64,000 bases of DNA from assembly GCF_017565305.1 (NCBI RefSeq), contig NZ_JAGEKP010000003.1:248001-312000 (forward strand). Reading direction: 5' to 3'. The notes under the pieces were generated by a model. That model was not told the origin of the DNA. It saw only the letters and a list, made by a program, of their open reading frames with translations, and did no database searches. Position 1 is the first letter of the stretch, and each line of letters starts with the position of its first letter. Source of the DNA: Leifsonia sp. TF02-11. Lineage in GTDB: Bacteria > Actinomycetota > Actinomycetes > Actinomycetales > Microbacteriaceae. The translations under genes and the position numbers were made by a program. Below are positions 1 through 8,242 of this stretch, piece after piece.

Positions 1-1
1 G

Positions 2-1258
2 GTCGTCCTTGTGCAGCTCGGGGCGCTCGGGCACGTCGACCTGACGCTGGTCTACCTCGGCGCCGGCCTGTCCGTCCTCGTCATCGGCATGCATATCGCT
101 CTCCGGTTCGTCGCGCCCCAGGCCGACCCGTTCCTGCTGCCGATCGCCACCGTGCTCACCGGCATCGGCATCGCGGAGATCTACCGGATCGACATCCACT
201 TCAAGGACTCGGGCTGGGACAGCGCCGGCGTCAAGCAGATCGTCTGGGCCGCTGTGGCGATCGCGTGCGCCATCGCCGTCGTGATGATCCTCCGGAATCA
301 CCGCGTGCTCCAGCGCTACACCTATCTCTTCGGACTGGCCGCGCTCGTGCTGCTGCTGCTTCCGATGCTCCCCGGCATCGGCCGCGAGATCTACGGTGCG
401 CGCGTGTGGATCGGCATCGGGCCGTTCAGCTTCCAACCCGGCGAGATCGCCAAGCTCTGCCTCGCGGTCTTCTTCGCCGGCTACCTCGTGCAGGCGCGGG
501 ACTCGCTCTCGATGGTGGGCAAGAAGTTCCTCGGCATCCGCTTCCCGCGGGCCCGCGACCTCGGGCCGCTGCTGATCGTCTGGCTGATGTCGATGGCCGT
601 CATCGTCTTCCAGCACGACCTGGGCACCGGCCTCCTCATCTTCGGGCTGTTCCTGGTCATGGTCTACGTCGCGACGGCGCGGATCAGCTGGGTCATCCTC
701 GGTCTCCTGCTGATCGTCGGAGGGGCCATCGTCGCCAGCCAGCTTCTCACCTACGTCAACGACCGCTTCGTGAACTGGCTCGACCCGTTCGCACAGAAGG
801 TCTACGACGAACAGGGCGGGAGCTTCCAACTGGTGCAGGGTCTCTTCGGGTTGGCGCACGGAGGGCTGATCGGAACCGGGCTCGGGCAGGGCCAGCCGTG
901 GGTCACCCCGGTCTCGCAGAGCGACTACATCATCGCCAGCCTCGGTGAAGAGCTCGGGCTGGCCGGCCTGTTCGCGATCTTCGCGCTGTACCTCATCTTC
1001 GTGGCGCGCGGTCTGCGGATCGGCTTCGCCGGACAGGACGACTTCGGAAAGCTGCTCGCGGTCGGCCTCTCCTTCACGCTCGCGCTCCAGTGTTTCATCG
1101 TCATCGGAGGCGTCACCCGCGTCATCCCGCTCACGGGGCTCACGACCCCGTTCCTCGCGGCCGGCGGTTCGTCGCTGGTGGCCAACTGGATCATCGTCGC
1201 GCTCCTCCTGCGCCTCTCCGACACCGTCCGCAATCAACCCCGTCTGGTGGTGAGCTGA
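2..1258 (+). CDS. rodA: RodA/FtsW-family peptidoglycan glycosyltransferase (5' end outside window)
   Basis: This is a SEDS-family membrane glycosyltransferase that polymerises lipid II, working with the class B PBP encoded directly downstream. About ten hydrophobic membrane segments span the protein. The family features seen are the loop residues around FSFQPGEIAKL, QHDLGTGLLIFG and the C-terminal GLTTPFLAAGGSSLVANW block. The frame stays open from base 2, and a GTG at 11 is only the first possible start inside the window. Actinobacterial RodA proteins are usually about 450 residues or more, so the 5' end is probably cut by the window. It is followed after 3 bases by pbpA, as expected for the rodA-pbpA-pknA-pknB operon. 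RodA rather than FtsW is chosen from this context. Confidence 0.93.
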   Translation, partial: VVLVQLGALGHVDLTLVYLGAGLSVLVIGMHIALRFVAPQADPFLLPIATVLTGIGIAEIYRIDIHFKDSGWDSAGVKQIVWAAVAIACAIAVVMILRNHRVLQRYTYLFGLAALVLLLLPMLPGIGREIYGARVWIGIGPFSFQPGEIAKLCLAVFFAGYLVQARDSLSMVGKKFLGIRFPRARDLGPLLIVWLMSMAVIVFQHDLGTGLLIFGLFLVMVYVATARISWVILGLLLIVGGAIVASQLLTYVNDRFVNWLDPFAQKVYDEQGGSFQLVQGLFGLAHGGLIGTGLGQGQPWVTPVSQSDYIIASLGEELGLAGLFAIFALYLIFVARGLRIGFAGQDDFGKLLAVGLSFTLALQCFIVIGGVTRVIPLTGLTTPFLAAGGSSLVANWIIVALLLRLSDTVRNQPRLVVS

Positions 1259-1261
1259 GCG

Positions 1262-2716
1262 ATGAACCGCGAGATCAAGAGGGTGAGCACGATCGTGCTC
1301 GCCATGTTCCTCGCCCTGCTGGTGTCGACGTCGATCCTGCAGGTCGTGCAGGCGGACAACCTGGCCGCGGACTCGCGCAACACCCGTGCCCGCAACGACG
1401 GGTACGCCGCCCAGCGGGGCGCGATCCTGGTGGGCGGACAGCCGATCGCCCAGTCCGTGCCATCGAGCGACGTCTACAAATGGCAGCGCGTGTACAGCAA
1501 CGGTCCGCTGTACTCCGCCGTCACCGGCTTCTATCCGATCAACGGCGAGGCGACGGGCCTGGAGGGCGCGCTCGACGACAAGCTCGCCGGAACGTCCAAC
1601 TCGCAGTTCTTCGACCGCATCAATTCGATCCTCACCGGCAAGAACCCTCAGGGCGCCAGCGTGGAGACGACGATCGATCAGAAAGCGCAGCAAGCGGCGT
1701 GGGATGCGCTCGGCAACTACCAGGGCGCGGTCGTGCTCCTCGAGCCCAAGACCGGCCGGATCCTCGCAATGGTATCCAAGCCCACGTACGACCCGAACGT
1801 TCTGGCGTCCCACGACACGGCGGCAGTCAACACGACATATCAGCAGCTGCTCGACACGGCGGGTGACCCCCTCATCAACCGCACCATCGGCGGCAATCTC
1901 AACCCGCCTGGATCGACCTTCAAGCCGGTGATGAGCGCTTCGGCCTTCGGAACCGGCGAGTACACGAAGGACAGCCAGCTCCCGAACCCGGCGTCGCTCC
2001 CGCTCCCCGGTTCGCCGACCATCGTGAAGAACGACTCGCTCACCACCTGCGGCCCCGGCGAGACGGTCTCGATCGCGACCGCTCAGATCCTCTCCTGCAA
2101 CATCCCGTTCGCCGAGCTCGGGATGCAGCTCAAGCCGCAGGTGATCAAAGACCAGGCGGACAAGTTCGGCTTCAACCAGTCGTTCAAGATCCCGATCCCC
2201 GTCGAGAAGAGCGTCTACCCGCTCTACACCGACGCCGCGGAACGGGCGCTGGGATCGTTCGGACAGAAGGACGACCGTGCGACACCCCTGCAGATGGCCA
2301 TGGTGTCGGCGGCCGTCGCCAACGGCGGCAAGCTCATGACGCCGAACCTGGTCGACGCGATCCGGTCGTCCGACCTGCAGACCATCGAGAGCTTCACACC
2401 CACGCAGTTCTCCCAGCCGATGAGCCAGGAGAACGCCGACACCATCAAGCAGATGATGGTCGACGGCGTCGATCACGGCGTGGCGAGCAATGCAAGAATA
2501 GACGGGGTTCAGGTCGGCGGTAAGACGGGGACGGCGCAGAACGGGGACAACGACCCGTACACGCTGTGGTTCACCGGGTTCGCGCCGGCCAACGATCCTC
2601 AGTTCGCTGTAGCGGTTGTCGTTGAAAATGGCGGTGGACGCGGTCAGAGCGGCACGGGTAACTCCATCGCCGCCCCGATTGCGAAAAAAGTACTAGAGGC
2701 GGTGCTGAATAAATGA
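1262..2716 (+). CDS. pbpA: Penicillin-binding protein A, class B transpeptidase
   Basis: This is a 484-residue class B PBP that crosslinks peptidoglycan and pairs with RodA. It has an N-terminal membrane anchor (about residues 8-28) and a dimerisation/pedestal region. The transpeptidase domain carries all three catalytic motifs: S218-T-F-K221, S278-C-N280 and K421-T-G-T424. The start lies 3 bases after the rodA stop. The stop overlaps the next start as ATGA, which implies translational coupling to the downstream kinase. In mycobacteria PbpA is a substrate of the neighbouring kinases; the same link is inferred here from position only. Confidence 0.95.
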   Translation: MNREIKRVSTIVLAMFLALLVSTSILQVVQADNLAADSRNTRARNDGYAAQRGAILVGGQPIAQSVPSSDVYKWQRVYSNGPLYSAVTGFYPINGEATGLEGALDDKLAGTSNSQFFDRINSILTGKNPQGASVETTIDQKAQQAAWDALGNYQGAVVLLEPKTGRILAMVSKPTYDPNVLASHDTAAVNTTYQQLLDTAGDPLINRTIGGNLNPPGSTFKPVMSASAFGTGEYTKDSQLPNPASLPLPGSPTIVKNDSLTTCGPGETVSIATAQILSCNIPFAELGMQLKPQVIKDQADKFGFNQSFKIPIPVEKSVYPLYTDAAERALGSFGQKDDRATPLQMAMVSAAVANGGKLMTPNLVDAIRSSDLQTIESFTPTQFSQPMSQENADTIKQMMVDGVDHGVASNARIDGVQVGGKTGTAQNGDNDPYTLWFTGFAPANDPQFAVAVVVENGGGRGQSGTGNSIAAPIAKKVLEAVLNK

Positions 2717-4422
2717 GACCCACAGCAGGGCTCACCTTCGGAGGACGTTACGAGCTGCAGTCGCGCATCGCGATCGGCGGCATGGGCGAGGTCTGGCAGG
2801 CGACGGATCTCGTCATCGGCCGTACCGTCGCGATCAAGATCCTCAAGGACGAGTACCTCGGCGATCCCGGATTCCTCGAGCGCTTCCGCGCGGAGGCCCG
2901 CCACGCCGCACTCGTCAACCACGAAGGCATCGCGAACGTCTACGACTACGGCGAGGAGGAGGGCAGCGCCTACCTCGTGATGGAGCTCGTGCCGGGGGAG
3001 GCGCTCTCCACCATCCTCGAGCGCGAGCACGTCCTCAGCACCGACCGCACCCTCGACATCGTCGCCCAGACCGCCGCCGCGCTGCACGCCGCCCACGCCG
3101 CCGGCCTGGTCCACCGCGACATCAAGCCGGGCAACCTGCTGATCACGCCCGACGGCCGCGTCAAGATCACCGACTTCGGAATCGCCCGCATCGCCGACCA
3201 GGTCCCGCTCACCGCCACGGGCCAGGTCATGGGCACCGTTCAGTACCTGTCGCCCGAGCAGGCGTCGGGACACCCCGCGTCCCCGACCACCGACATCTAC
3301 TCGCTCGGCATCGTCGCCTACGAGTGCCTGGCCGGCCGCCGACCCTTCACCGGCGAGTCGCAGGTCGCCATCGCGATGGCGCAGATCAACGAGGCTCCGC
3401 CGGAGCTGCCGGCGACCGTCGCGGAGCCCGTCCGCAACCTGGTCTTCGCGTGCATCGCGAAGAACCCGGCCGACCGACCGGCATCGGCAGCGCACCTGGC
3501 CCGTGCCGCGCAGGCACTGCGTCGCGGCGACATCCGCGCAGCGGCCGCCTCCGTCCCCGCCGTGCTCGGGGCCGCAGCGGCGACCGATGCGGCGACCGTG
3601 CTGATGACATCGCCGAATGCCGCGCCGACCCAGGCCACCACAGTGCTGCCGGCTGCGGCCGCGGGCCAGGCCGTCGAGGAGGAGACGACCGAGGAGCCCG
3701 TCGAGGAGAAGAAGCGCAGCCCGTGGACGTGGCCGTTGATCGCGCTCATCGCCCTCCTCGCGCTCGTGCTCATCGGCACGATCATCGCGCTGCTCGCTCA
3801 GCCCAAGTCGCCGGAGCCGACGACGACGGTCACGGCAGCGCACACACCGAATTCGCCGACGCCCACGCCGACGCCGACCGAGACCAGCACGACGGTCCAG
3901 ATCTCGGAGGGCGACTACCTCGGCCTCACGGCGGATCAGGCCCGTCAGAAGCTGCAGGCCGCGGGGATGGTGGCCGACGTGCAGACCGGCTCGGCCGCAT
4001 CGACCGCCGGCGAAGTCAACACCGTCTACTCGGTCAACCCGACCGGCCCGGTTCAGAAGGGCTCGACGGTCACCGTCAAGGTCTACGGACCGGTGACTCC
4101 GATCCCGACGCCCTCCGACACGGTGTCGGCCAACCCGGCTTCAGGCCATGGAGCAGCCAACTCCCAGATCACGGTGTCGTTCGGGTCCGCGACGTGCCCC
4201 GCTGGGCAGAACCTCACCGGTCGGGCCCTCCTGGTGAATGGTCAGCAGCAGACACCGATCAATGACACCAAGTTCACCTGGACACCGACGGCAGCCGGCT
4301 CGTACAGCCTGAGCTACCGGATCTTCTGCAACCAGGGCGACTCGGTCCCGTCTGACCCATCGCCGACGGTTCCGTACACGGTCGTGGCCGCCGGCGGGTC
4401 GACCTCCACGCCGAGCCCGTGA
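2713..4422 (+). CDS. pknA: PknA-type Ser/Thr protein kinase with one PASTA repeat and an extra C-terminal domain
   Basis: This is a 569-residue receptor-like Hanks kinase that controls wall growth and division. The N-terminal kinase domain (about 12-270) shows the glycine loop GGMGEV, VAIKIL with the ATP lysine, the catalytic HRDIKPGN and the DFG metal site. A linker follows, then one membrane segment (about 338-364), a Thr/Pro-rich stretch, and one PASTA repeat (about 400-458) outside the cell. A further ~100 residues contain two cysteines and beta-rich, Ig-like patterning, ending in a TSTPSP tail. The start overlaps the pbpA stop (ATGA). It is called pknA by operon position. PASTA repeats are normally a pknB feature in mycobacteria. 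Confidence 0.9.
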   Translation: MRPTAGLTFGGRYELQSRIAIGGMGEVWQATDLVIGRTVAIKILKDEYLGDPGFLERFRAEARHAALVNHEGIANVYDYGEEEGSAYLVMELVPGEALSTILEREHVLSTDRTLDIVAQTAAALHAAHAAGLVHRDIKPGNLLITPDGRVKITDFGIARIADQVPLTATGQVMGTVQYLSPEQASGHPASPTTDIYSLGIVAYECLAGRRPFTGESQVAIAMAQINEAPPELPATVAEPVRNLVFACIAKNPADRPASAAHLARAAQALRRGDIRAAAASVPAVLGAAAATDAATVLMTSPNAAPTQATTVLPAAAAGQAVEEETTEEPVEEKKRSPWTWPLIALIALLALVLIGTIIALLAQPKSPEPTTTVTAAHTPNSPTPTPTPTETSTTVQISEGDYLGLTADQARQKLQAAGMVADVQTGSAASTAGEVNTVYSVNPTGPVQKGSTVTVKVYGPVTPIPTPSDTVSANPASGHGAANSQITVSFGSATCPAGQNLTGRALLVNGQQQTPINDTKFTWTPTAAGSYSLSYRIFCNQGDSVPSDPSPTVPYTVVAAGGSTSTPSP

Positions 4423-4491
4423 GCAACGCCGCACGACGCGGCCGGTGAGTCCCCGTCCCCTGCACGGGGGAGACATCCAGAGTCGGCCCGC

Positions 4492-4523
4492 TACACTATC
4501 CGGAGCCCGTCACCCGAGAAGGA
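4492..4523 (+). promoter_or_regulatory. Candidate pknB promoter (-10) and ribosome binding site
   Basis: A TACACT -10-like hexamer (4492-4497) sits in the 107-bp gap after pknA. It is followed by a purine-rich GAGAAGGAG (4515-4523) six bases before a TTG codon. No convincing -35 was found. The strong SD is what decides the TTG start of pknB. A GC hairpin (tcccc/gggga arms near 4456-4472) just upstream could attenuate read-through. Confidence 0.4.
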
Positions 4524-4529
4524 GTCGTC

Positions 4530-6224
4530 TTGAGCCCAGATAGCCGCCTGCTCGCAGGTCGATATCAGGTGGGCGAACTCATTGGCCGCGGCGGCATGTC
4601 CGACGTGCATCGCGGTGTCGACACGAGGCTCGGGCGAACCGTCGCCATCAAGCTGCTCAAGCCGTCGCTCGCGACCGACCCCGCCTTCCGCACGCGCTTC
4701 CGCCAGGAGGCCCAGGCCGCCGCGCGGATGACGCACCCGACGATCGTGCGTGTCTTCGATGCCGGCGAGGAGACCGTCCGCGAGCCGAACGGTCACGAAG
4801 CGCAGCTGCCCTTCATCGTGATGGAGTATGTCGACGGCGTCCTCCTGAAGGACCTCATCAAGCGGGGACCGCTCGAGGTCCCCGAGGCCGTTCGCATCAC
4901 CGAGGGCATCCTCACTGCACTCGAGTACTCTCACCGTGCCGGTGTCGTGCACCGCGACATCAAGCCGGGCAACGTCATGATCACGACGACCGGCCAGGTC
5001 AAGGTGATGGATTTCGGCATCGCCCGCGCCATCAGCGACTCGTCGGCGACGGTCGCGCAGACCACGGCCGTGCTCGGCACCGCCAGCTACTTCTCGCCCG
5101 AGCAGGCCAAGGGTGAGACGGTCGACGCTCGCACCGACCTGTACTCGACGGGCGTCGTGCTGTTCGAGATGCTCACCGGCCGGCCGCCGTTCCGTGGCGA
5201 CACCCCGGTCGCGGTCGCGTACCAGCATGTGAGCGAGACCCCCGTCGCTCCGAGCACGATCAACCCCAAGGTCTCCCCGGCCCTGGACGTGGTCGTCGCT
5301 CACGCTCTCGCGAAGGACCGCTTCGAGCGTTACCAGACGGTCGCCGACTTCCGCCACGATCTCGATGAGGCTGCCGCGGGACGCGTCCCCGTCCACAAGA
5401 AGCAGGACGAGTTCGCCGAGACGCTCTTCGGTGCACCGCCGAGCTCCGTCTCCGGTCCCGAGGCCGCGTTCCGTCAGTTGGCGGAGGACCAGACCCTGGT
5501 CCGCACGCAGCGGCGCCCACCCGTCATCTGGATCTGGGCCGGAATCGCCGTGATGGCGGTGGTCATCGTCGCCGTGCTCGCGTGGGTCCTGCGGCTGTCG
5601 CCGAACACGACCATGCCCGAAACGTCGCGGGAGGTCCCCAACCTGTCCGGCCAGACGCTCGACAAGGCCACGAAGCAGTTGGAAGACCTCCACCTCAAGT
5701 GGACGCAGACGAGCGAGGAGAGCTCGACCTACCCCGCCGGCCAGGTGACACGCACCGACCCCGCCGCAGGAATCGTCGTCGCGACCGGCGACACGATCAA
5801 CATCTACGTCTCGACGGGCAAGAAGGCGGTCTCCGTCCCCGACGTCACCAATATGACGCAGGACGCCGCCAAACAGGCACTCCAGGCGGCCGGGCTGACA
5901 CTCGGGCCGGTGACCACGGAGAACTCTGCGACCGTTCCGGCCAATGTGGTCATCCAGACGAACCCGGCAGCGGGCGGTACCGCGCACGAGGGCGACGCGA
6001 TCGCGATCACCATCTCGAGCGGCAAGGTCACGCTGACCGACCTGACCGGCCAGTCGCTCACCGCCGCCACGGCGCTGCTCTCGCAACTCGGCCTCACGGC
6101 TGATCCCAAAGCGGACTCCACGTGCCCGCAGAATTCGGGCACACCGCTGGTGCACACCCAGTCGGTCGCGCCCGGGGACGTGCCCCAAGGCAGCACCGTC
6201 GGCCTCACCTACTGCTCCGGTTAG
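4530..6224 (+). CDS. pknB: PknB-type Ser/Thr protein kinase with three PASTA repeats
   Basis: This is a 564-residue transmembrane kinase whose extracellular PASTA repeats bind muropeptides or lipid II and which phosphorylates wall and division proteins. The kinase domain (about 10-275) has GRGGMSDV, the VAIKLLK lysine, HRDIKPGN and DFG motifs. One membrane helix lies at about 333-357. Three PASTA units follow (about 366-430, 431-500, 501-564). The third is divergent and holds two cysteines that could form a disulfide. The start is TTG, supported by an SD six bases upstream and by the family N terminus. It has its own probable promoter, so it may be transcribed apart from pknA. Confidence 0.94.
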   Translation: MSPDSRLLAGRYQVGELIGRGGMSDVHRGVDTRLGRTVAIKLLKPSLATDPAFRTRFRQEAQAAARMTHPTIVRVFDAGEETVREPNGHEAQLPFIVMEYVDGVLLKDLIKRGPLEVPEAVRITEGILTALEYSHRAGVVHRDIKPGNVMITTTGQVKVMDFGIARAISDSSATVAQTTAVLGTASYFSPEQAKGETVDARTDLYSTGVVLFEMLTGRPPFRGDTPVAVAYQHVSETPVAPSTINPKVSPALDVVVAHALAKDRFERYQTVADFRHDLDEAAAGRVPVHKKQDEFAETLFGAPPSSVSGPEAAFRQLAEDQTLVRTQRRPPVIWIWAGIAVMAVVIVAVLAWVLRLSPNTTMPETSREVPNLSGQTLDKATKQLEDLHLKWTQTSEESSTYPAGQVTRTDPAAGIVVATGDTINIYVSTGKKAVSVPDVTNMTQDAAKQALQAAGLTLGPVTTENSATVPANVVIQTNPAAGGTAHEGDAIAITISSGKVTLTDLTGQSLTAATALLSQLGLTADPKADSTCPQNSGTPLVHTQSVAPGDVPQGSTVGLTYCSG

Positions 6225-6242
6225 TACGGAGCGTCGCCCTGG

Positions 6243-6881
6243 TCAGCCCAGCTTGACGAGCGGATTCAGCGAACGGGAGGCCTCGGCCGCGCCCGCGAGC
6301 CCGGCGTCTTCGAGCCAGTTGCCCAGCATCCGGTAACCGCCCTCCGTCAGGACCGACTCGGGGTGGAACTGCACCCCGTAGATCGGTGCCTCGCGGTGCT
6401 GCAGCGCCATGATGACGCCGCCGGCCGTACGCGCGGTGACGATGAGTTCATCGGGCAGTGTTCCGTCCACCACGGCGAGCGAGTGGTACCGGGTGGCCGT
6501 GAACGGCTGAGGAACGCCGTCGAAGAGGATGCTGTCGTCGTGTTCGACCTGCGAGGTCTTGCCGTGCATCAGCTCCTCGGCGTTCGTGACGACGCCTCCG
6601 AACGCCTCGGCGATGGCCTGGTGACCGAGGCAGACGCCGAGGAGCGGGGTGCGCGTGGCGAGCGCCAGCTCCACCACCGGGACGGACACTCCCGCGTCCG
6701 CGGGCTTGCCCGGGCCAGGCGAGACCAGCACCGCGTCGAAGTCGGCGATCCGGTCGGCGAGGTCGTCGACCGCGATGTCGTCGTTGCGCACGACCTCCGT
6801 CTCGGCACCGAGCTCGCGGAGGTAGCCGTTGAGCGTGTAGACGAAGCTGTCGTAGTTGTCGATGACGAGTACGCGGGTCAC
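6243..6881 (-). CDS. trpG: Glutamine amidotransferase, anthranilate/aminodeoxychorismate synthase component II
   Basis: This is a 212-residue class I glutamine amidotransferase that supplies ammonia for anthranilate or 4-amino-4-deoxychorismate synthesis. It starts at a GTG giving the family N terminus MTRVLVIDNYDSFVY; longer in-frame extensions upstream are not supported. The catalytic cysteine is in GVCLGHQAIAEAFGG, and the His-Glu pair is in VQFHPESVLT. The GTG overlaps the stop of a small membrane-protein gene (GTGA), implying translational coupling. The same gene lies beside pknB in mycobacteria, where it is called trpG. Whether it serves tryptophan or folate synthesis cannot be told here. 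It converges with pknB. Confidence 0.88.
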   Translation of the reverse strand: MTRVLVIDNYDSFVYTLNGYLRELGAETEVVRNDDIAVDDLADRIADFDAVLVSPGPGKPADAGVSVPVVELALATRTPLLGVCLGHQAIAEAFGGVVTNAEELMHGKTSQVEHDDSILFDGVPQPFTATRYHSLAVVDGTLPDELIVTARTAGGVIMALQHREAPIYGVQFHPESVLTEGGYRMLGNWLEDAGLAGAAEASRSLNPLVKLG

Positions 6882-7036
6882 GGGCCCACGGTACCTTCCT
6901 GTGGACCCAAGAGCGAATCCACCCAGGGGAAGACCCACGTCACCAGAGCCCACAGCACGACGACGGCGAGCACGAGCAGGATCAGGATCCGCACCCACAC
7001 CGGCCCGGGGAGAATGCGCCACAGCGCTCCGTACAT
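6878..7036 (-). CDS. Small membrane protein between sortase and trpG (52 aa)
   Basis: A 52-residue reading frame begins at an ATG 4 bases after the sortase stop and ends at TGA overlapping the trpG GTG. It begins MYGALWRILPGPVWVRIL and has one long hydrophobic helix (about residues 16-38), then a short polar tail. Tight packing between srtE and trpG, with stop/start overlap, is strong evidence that it is translated. Similar short proteins with an LPGPxWVR motif are, from memory, common beside actinobacterial sortase E genes; I know of no assigned function. Coupling to both neighbours suggests a role at the membrane or as a translational relay for trpG. Confidence 0.72.
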   Translation of the reverse strand: MYGALWRILPGPVWVRILILLVLAVVVLWALVTWVFPWVDSLLGPQEGTVGP

Positions 7037-7040
7037 GTCG

Positions 7041-7847
7041 TCAGCCTCCCGTCACCGCGGCGCGGATCTCGTCGGGGACGTCTTGCGTCGGCGAGAACCC
7101 TTGGAACACGTTGTATGCGATCAGCCGCTCACCGGCATGGAAGGGCGGATTGCACGTGGTGATGGTCATCAGCCGGTCGATCGGCTGCACATCGGGATGT
7201 CGTGGCACCGCTGCGATCACCTGAACCTGCGTGGGCTGCACGTACTCGAAGTTGCGGAACACATAGGTGTACCAGCCGTCCTTCGTCTGCACGTAGATGC
7301 GGTCGCCCACCCGCAGCTTGGACAGATCGATGAAGGTGTTGCCCCAACCGGAGTCATGGCCGGCGACGGCGAAGTTGCCCACCTCGCCCGGCATCTGGGT
7401 GTCGGGATAGTGACCGACGCCCGCGGTGTAGCTGTTGAGAACCTTCGCGACGTCAACAGTCTGGCGGATCGTGCGCTTCCAGTCCGGGCCGAGGCGCGGG
7501 ATGTAGAGAACCGCGAACGGTTCGTAGTCGGCCGGCTGCGCCATCACCGGCGGGTCGACTTCGACGGGTTTCGTGGAGTCGGTCGGCGTGGGCCTCGGCG
7601 TCGTCGTGGCCTCGTCGATCCACTTCTTGCTCTGCTCCTGAGCTGCCGACGTCTGTTGACCGGACAGCACGAGGTTGTTCCACCAGACCTGCCAACCGAG
7701 GAACAGTCCGACGAGGATGCCGGCCGTGATCAGAAGCTCCCCGATGACGCCGATCGTCGTCTCGACGGGCCCCCGCTTGCGTTGCGGTCTGCGGGCCGCC
7801 CCCCGACCGGAGCGGCGATGGCGCTCGGGTTCGGCGGGTGCGGTCAT
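7041..7847 (-). CDS. srtE: Class E sortase
   Basis: This 268-residue membrane-anchored transpeptidase attaches secreted proteins to peptidoglycan. A basic N-terminal tail (about 1-30) precedes one membrane segment (about 33-52), a linker, and the catalytic beta-barrel. The catalytic residues visible are His164 in AGHDSG, Cys232 in ITTCNPPF and Arg241 in GERLIAY. TC-N/D-PxF is the class E style. Class E enzymes usually act on LAxTG-like sorting signals, and I found no clear substrate in this window. It heads the - strand set srtE / 52-aa protein / trpG and probably has a leaderless transcript from TAGAAT at 7860-7855. Confidence 0.92.
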   Translation of the reverse strand: MTAPAEPERHRRSGRGAARRPQRKRGPVETTIGVIGELLITAGILVGLFLGWQVWWNNLVLSGQQTSAAQEQSKKWIDEATTTPRPTPTDSTKPVEVDPPVMAQPADYEPFAVLYIPRLGPDWKRTIRQTVDVAKVLNSYTAGVGHYPDTQMPGEVGNFAVAGHDSGWGNTFIDLSKLRVGDRIYVQTKDGWYTYVFRNFEYVQPTQVQVIAAVPRHPDVQPIDRLMTITTCNPPFHAGERLIAYNVFQGFSPTQDVPDEIRAAVTGG

Positions 7848-7854
7848 ATGACAG

Positions 7855-7860
7855 ATTCTA
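7855..7860 (-). promoter_or_regulatory. Probable leaderless promoter (-10) of srtE
   Basis: The - strand reads TAGAAT, a near-consensus -10 box, ending 7 bases before the srtE ATG at 7847. This spacing puts transcription start at or next to the start codon. No SD lies between, which fits a leaderless mRNA, common in actinobacteria. Confidence 0.55.
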
Positions 7861-7941
7861 ACGGTCCCGGCACCCGCAGAACCCGGGTGTTTCCCGGGAA
7901 CCGCATGCCTCCGTCGCCACGAACGTTCAGATCCCTCCCGC

Positions 7942-7947
7942 TACACT
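7942..7947 (+). promoter_or_regulatory. Probable leaderless promoter (-10) of crgA
   Basis: TACACT ends 8 bases before the crgA ATG at 7956, and no SD is present in between, so a leaderless transcript is likely. The divergent srtE promoter is ~85 bp away. A palindrome with CCCGGG arms (7882-7887 and 7893-7898) lies between the two and could be a shared operator. Confidence 0.5.
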
Positions 7948-7955
7948 TGTGTGCT

Positions 7956-8216
7956 ATGGCACGCACCAAGTCCAAGACCAAGCTCGAGCGCTCCGCCCGC
8001 ACCGAGCGCAGCTCGGCCGCAACAGGCGAGGACACCCCGAACCCCGTCTGGTTCAAGCCCGTGATGTTCGGCTTCATGCTGCTCGGGCTCATCTGGATCA
8101 TCGTCTTCTACGTCAGCCAGAACCAGTACCCGATTCCCGCGCTCGGCGCGTGGAACATCCTGGTCGGGTTCGGGATCGCCTTCATCGGCTTCCTGATGAC
8201 CACGCGCTGGCGCTGA
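7956..8216 (+). CDS. crgA: Cell division protein CrgA
   Basis: This is an 86-residue actinobacterial divisome factor that helps assemble the septal synthesis machinery and coordinates FtsZ, FtsI and wall synthases. The N terminus is basic and polar (MARTKSKTKLERS). The core has the family signature NPVWFKPVMFGFMLLGLIWI followed by a second hydrophobic helix ending MTTRWR, giving two membrane segments (about 33-52 and 62-82). The ATG at 7956 was chosen because it gives the normal family length and sits just after a -10 box. A much longer upstream extension of the frame runs antisense to trpG and srtE and is rejected. Confidence 0.95.
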   Translation: MARTKSKTKLERSARTERSSAATGEDTPNPVWFKPVMFGFMLLGLIWIIVFYVSQNQYPIPALGAWNILVGFGIAFIGFLMTTRWR

Positions 8217-8242
8217 CCCCCGCACCCTCCCCGACAATCCAC

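Noticed and set aside
6363-7955. Long N-terminal extension of the crgA frame
   Set aside because: It runs antisense through trpG and srtE; crgA has its own ATG and -10 box and a normal 86-residue length.
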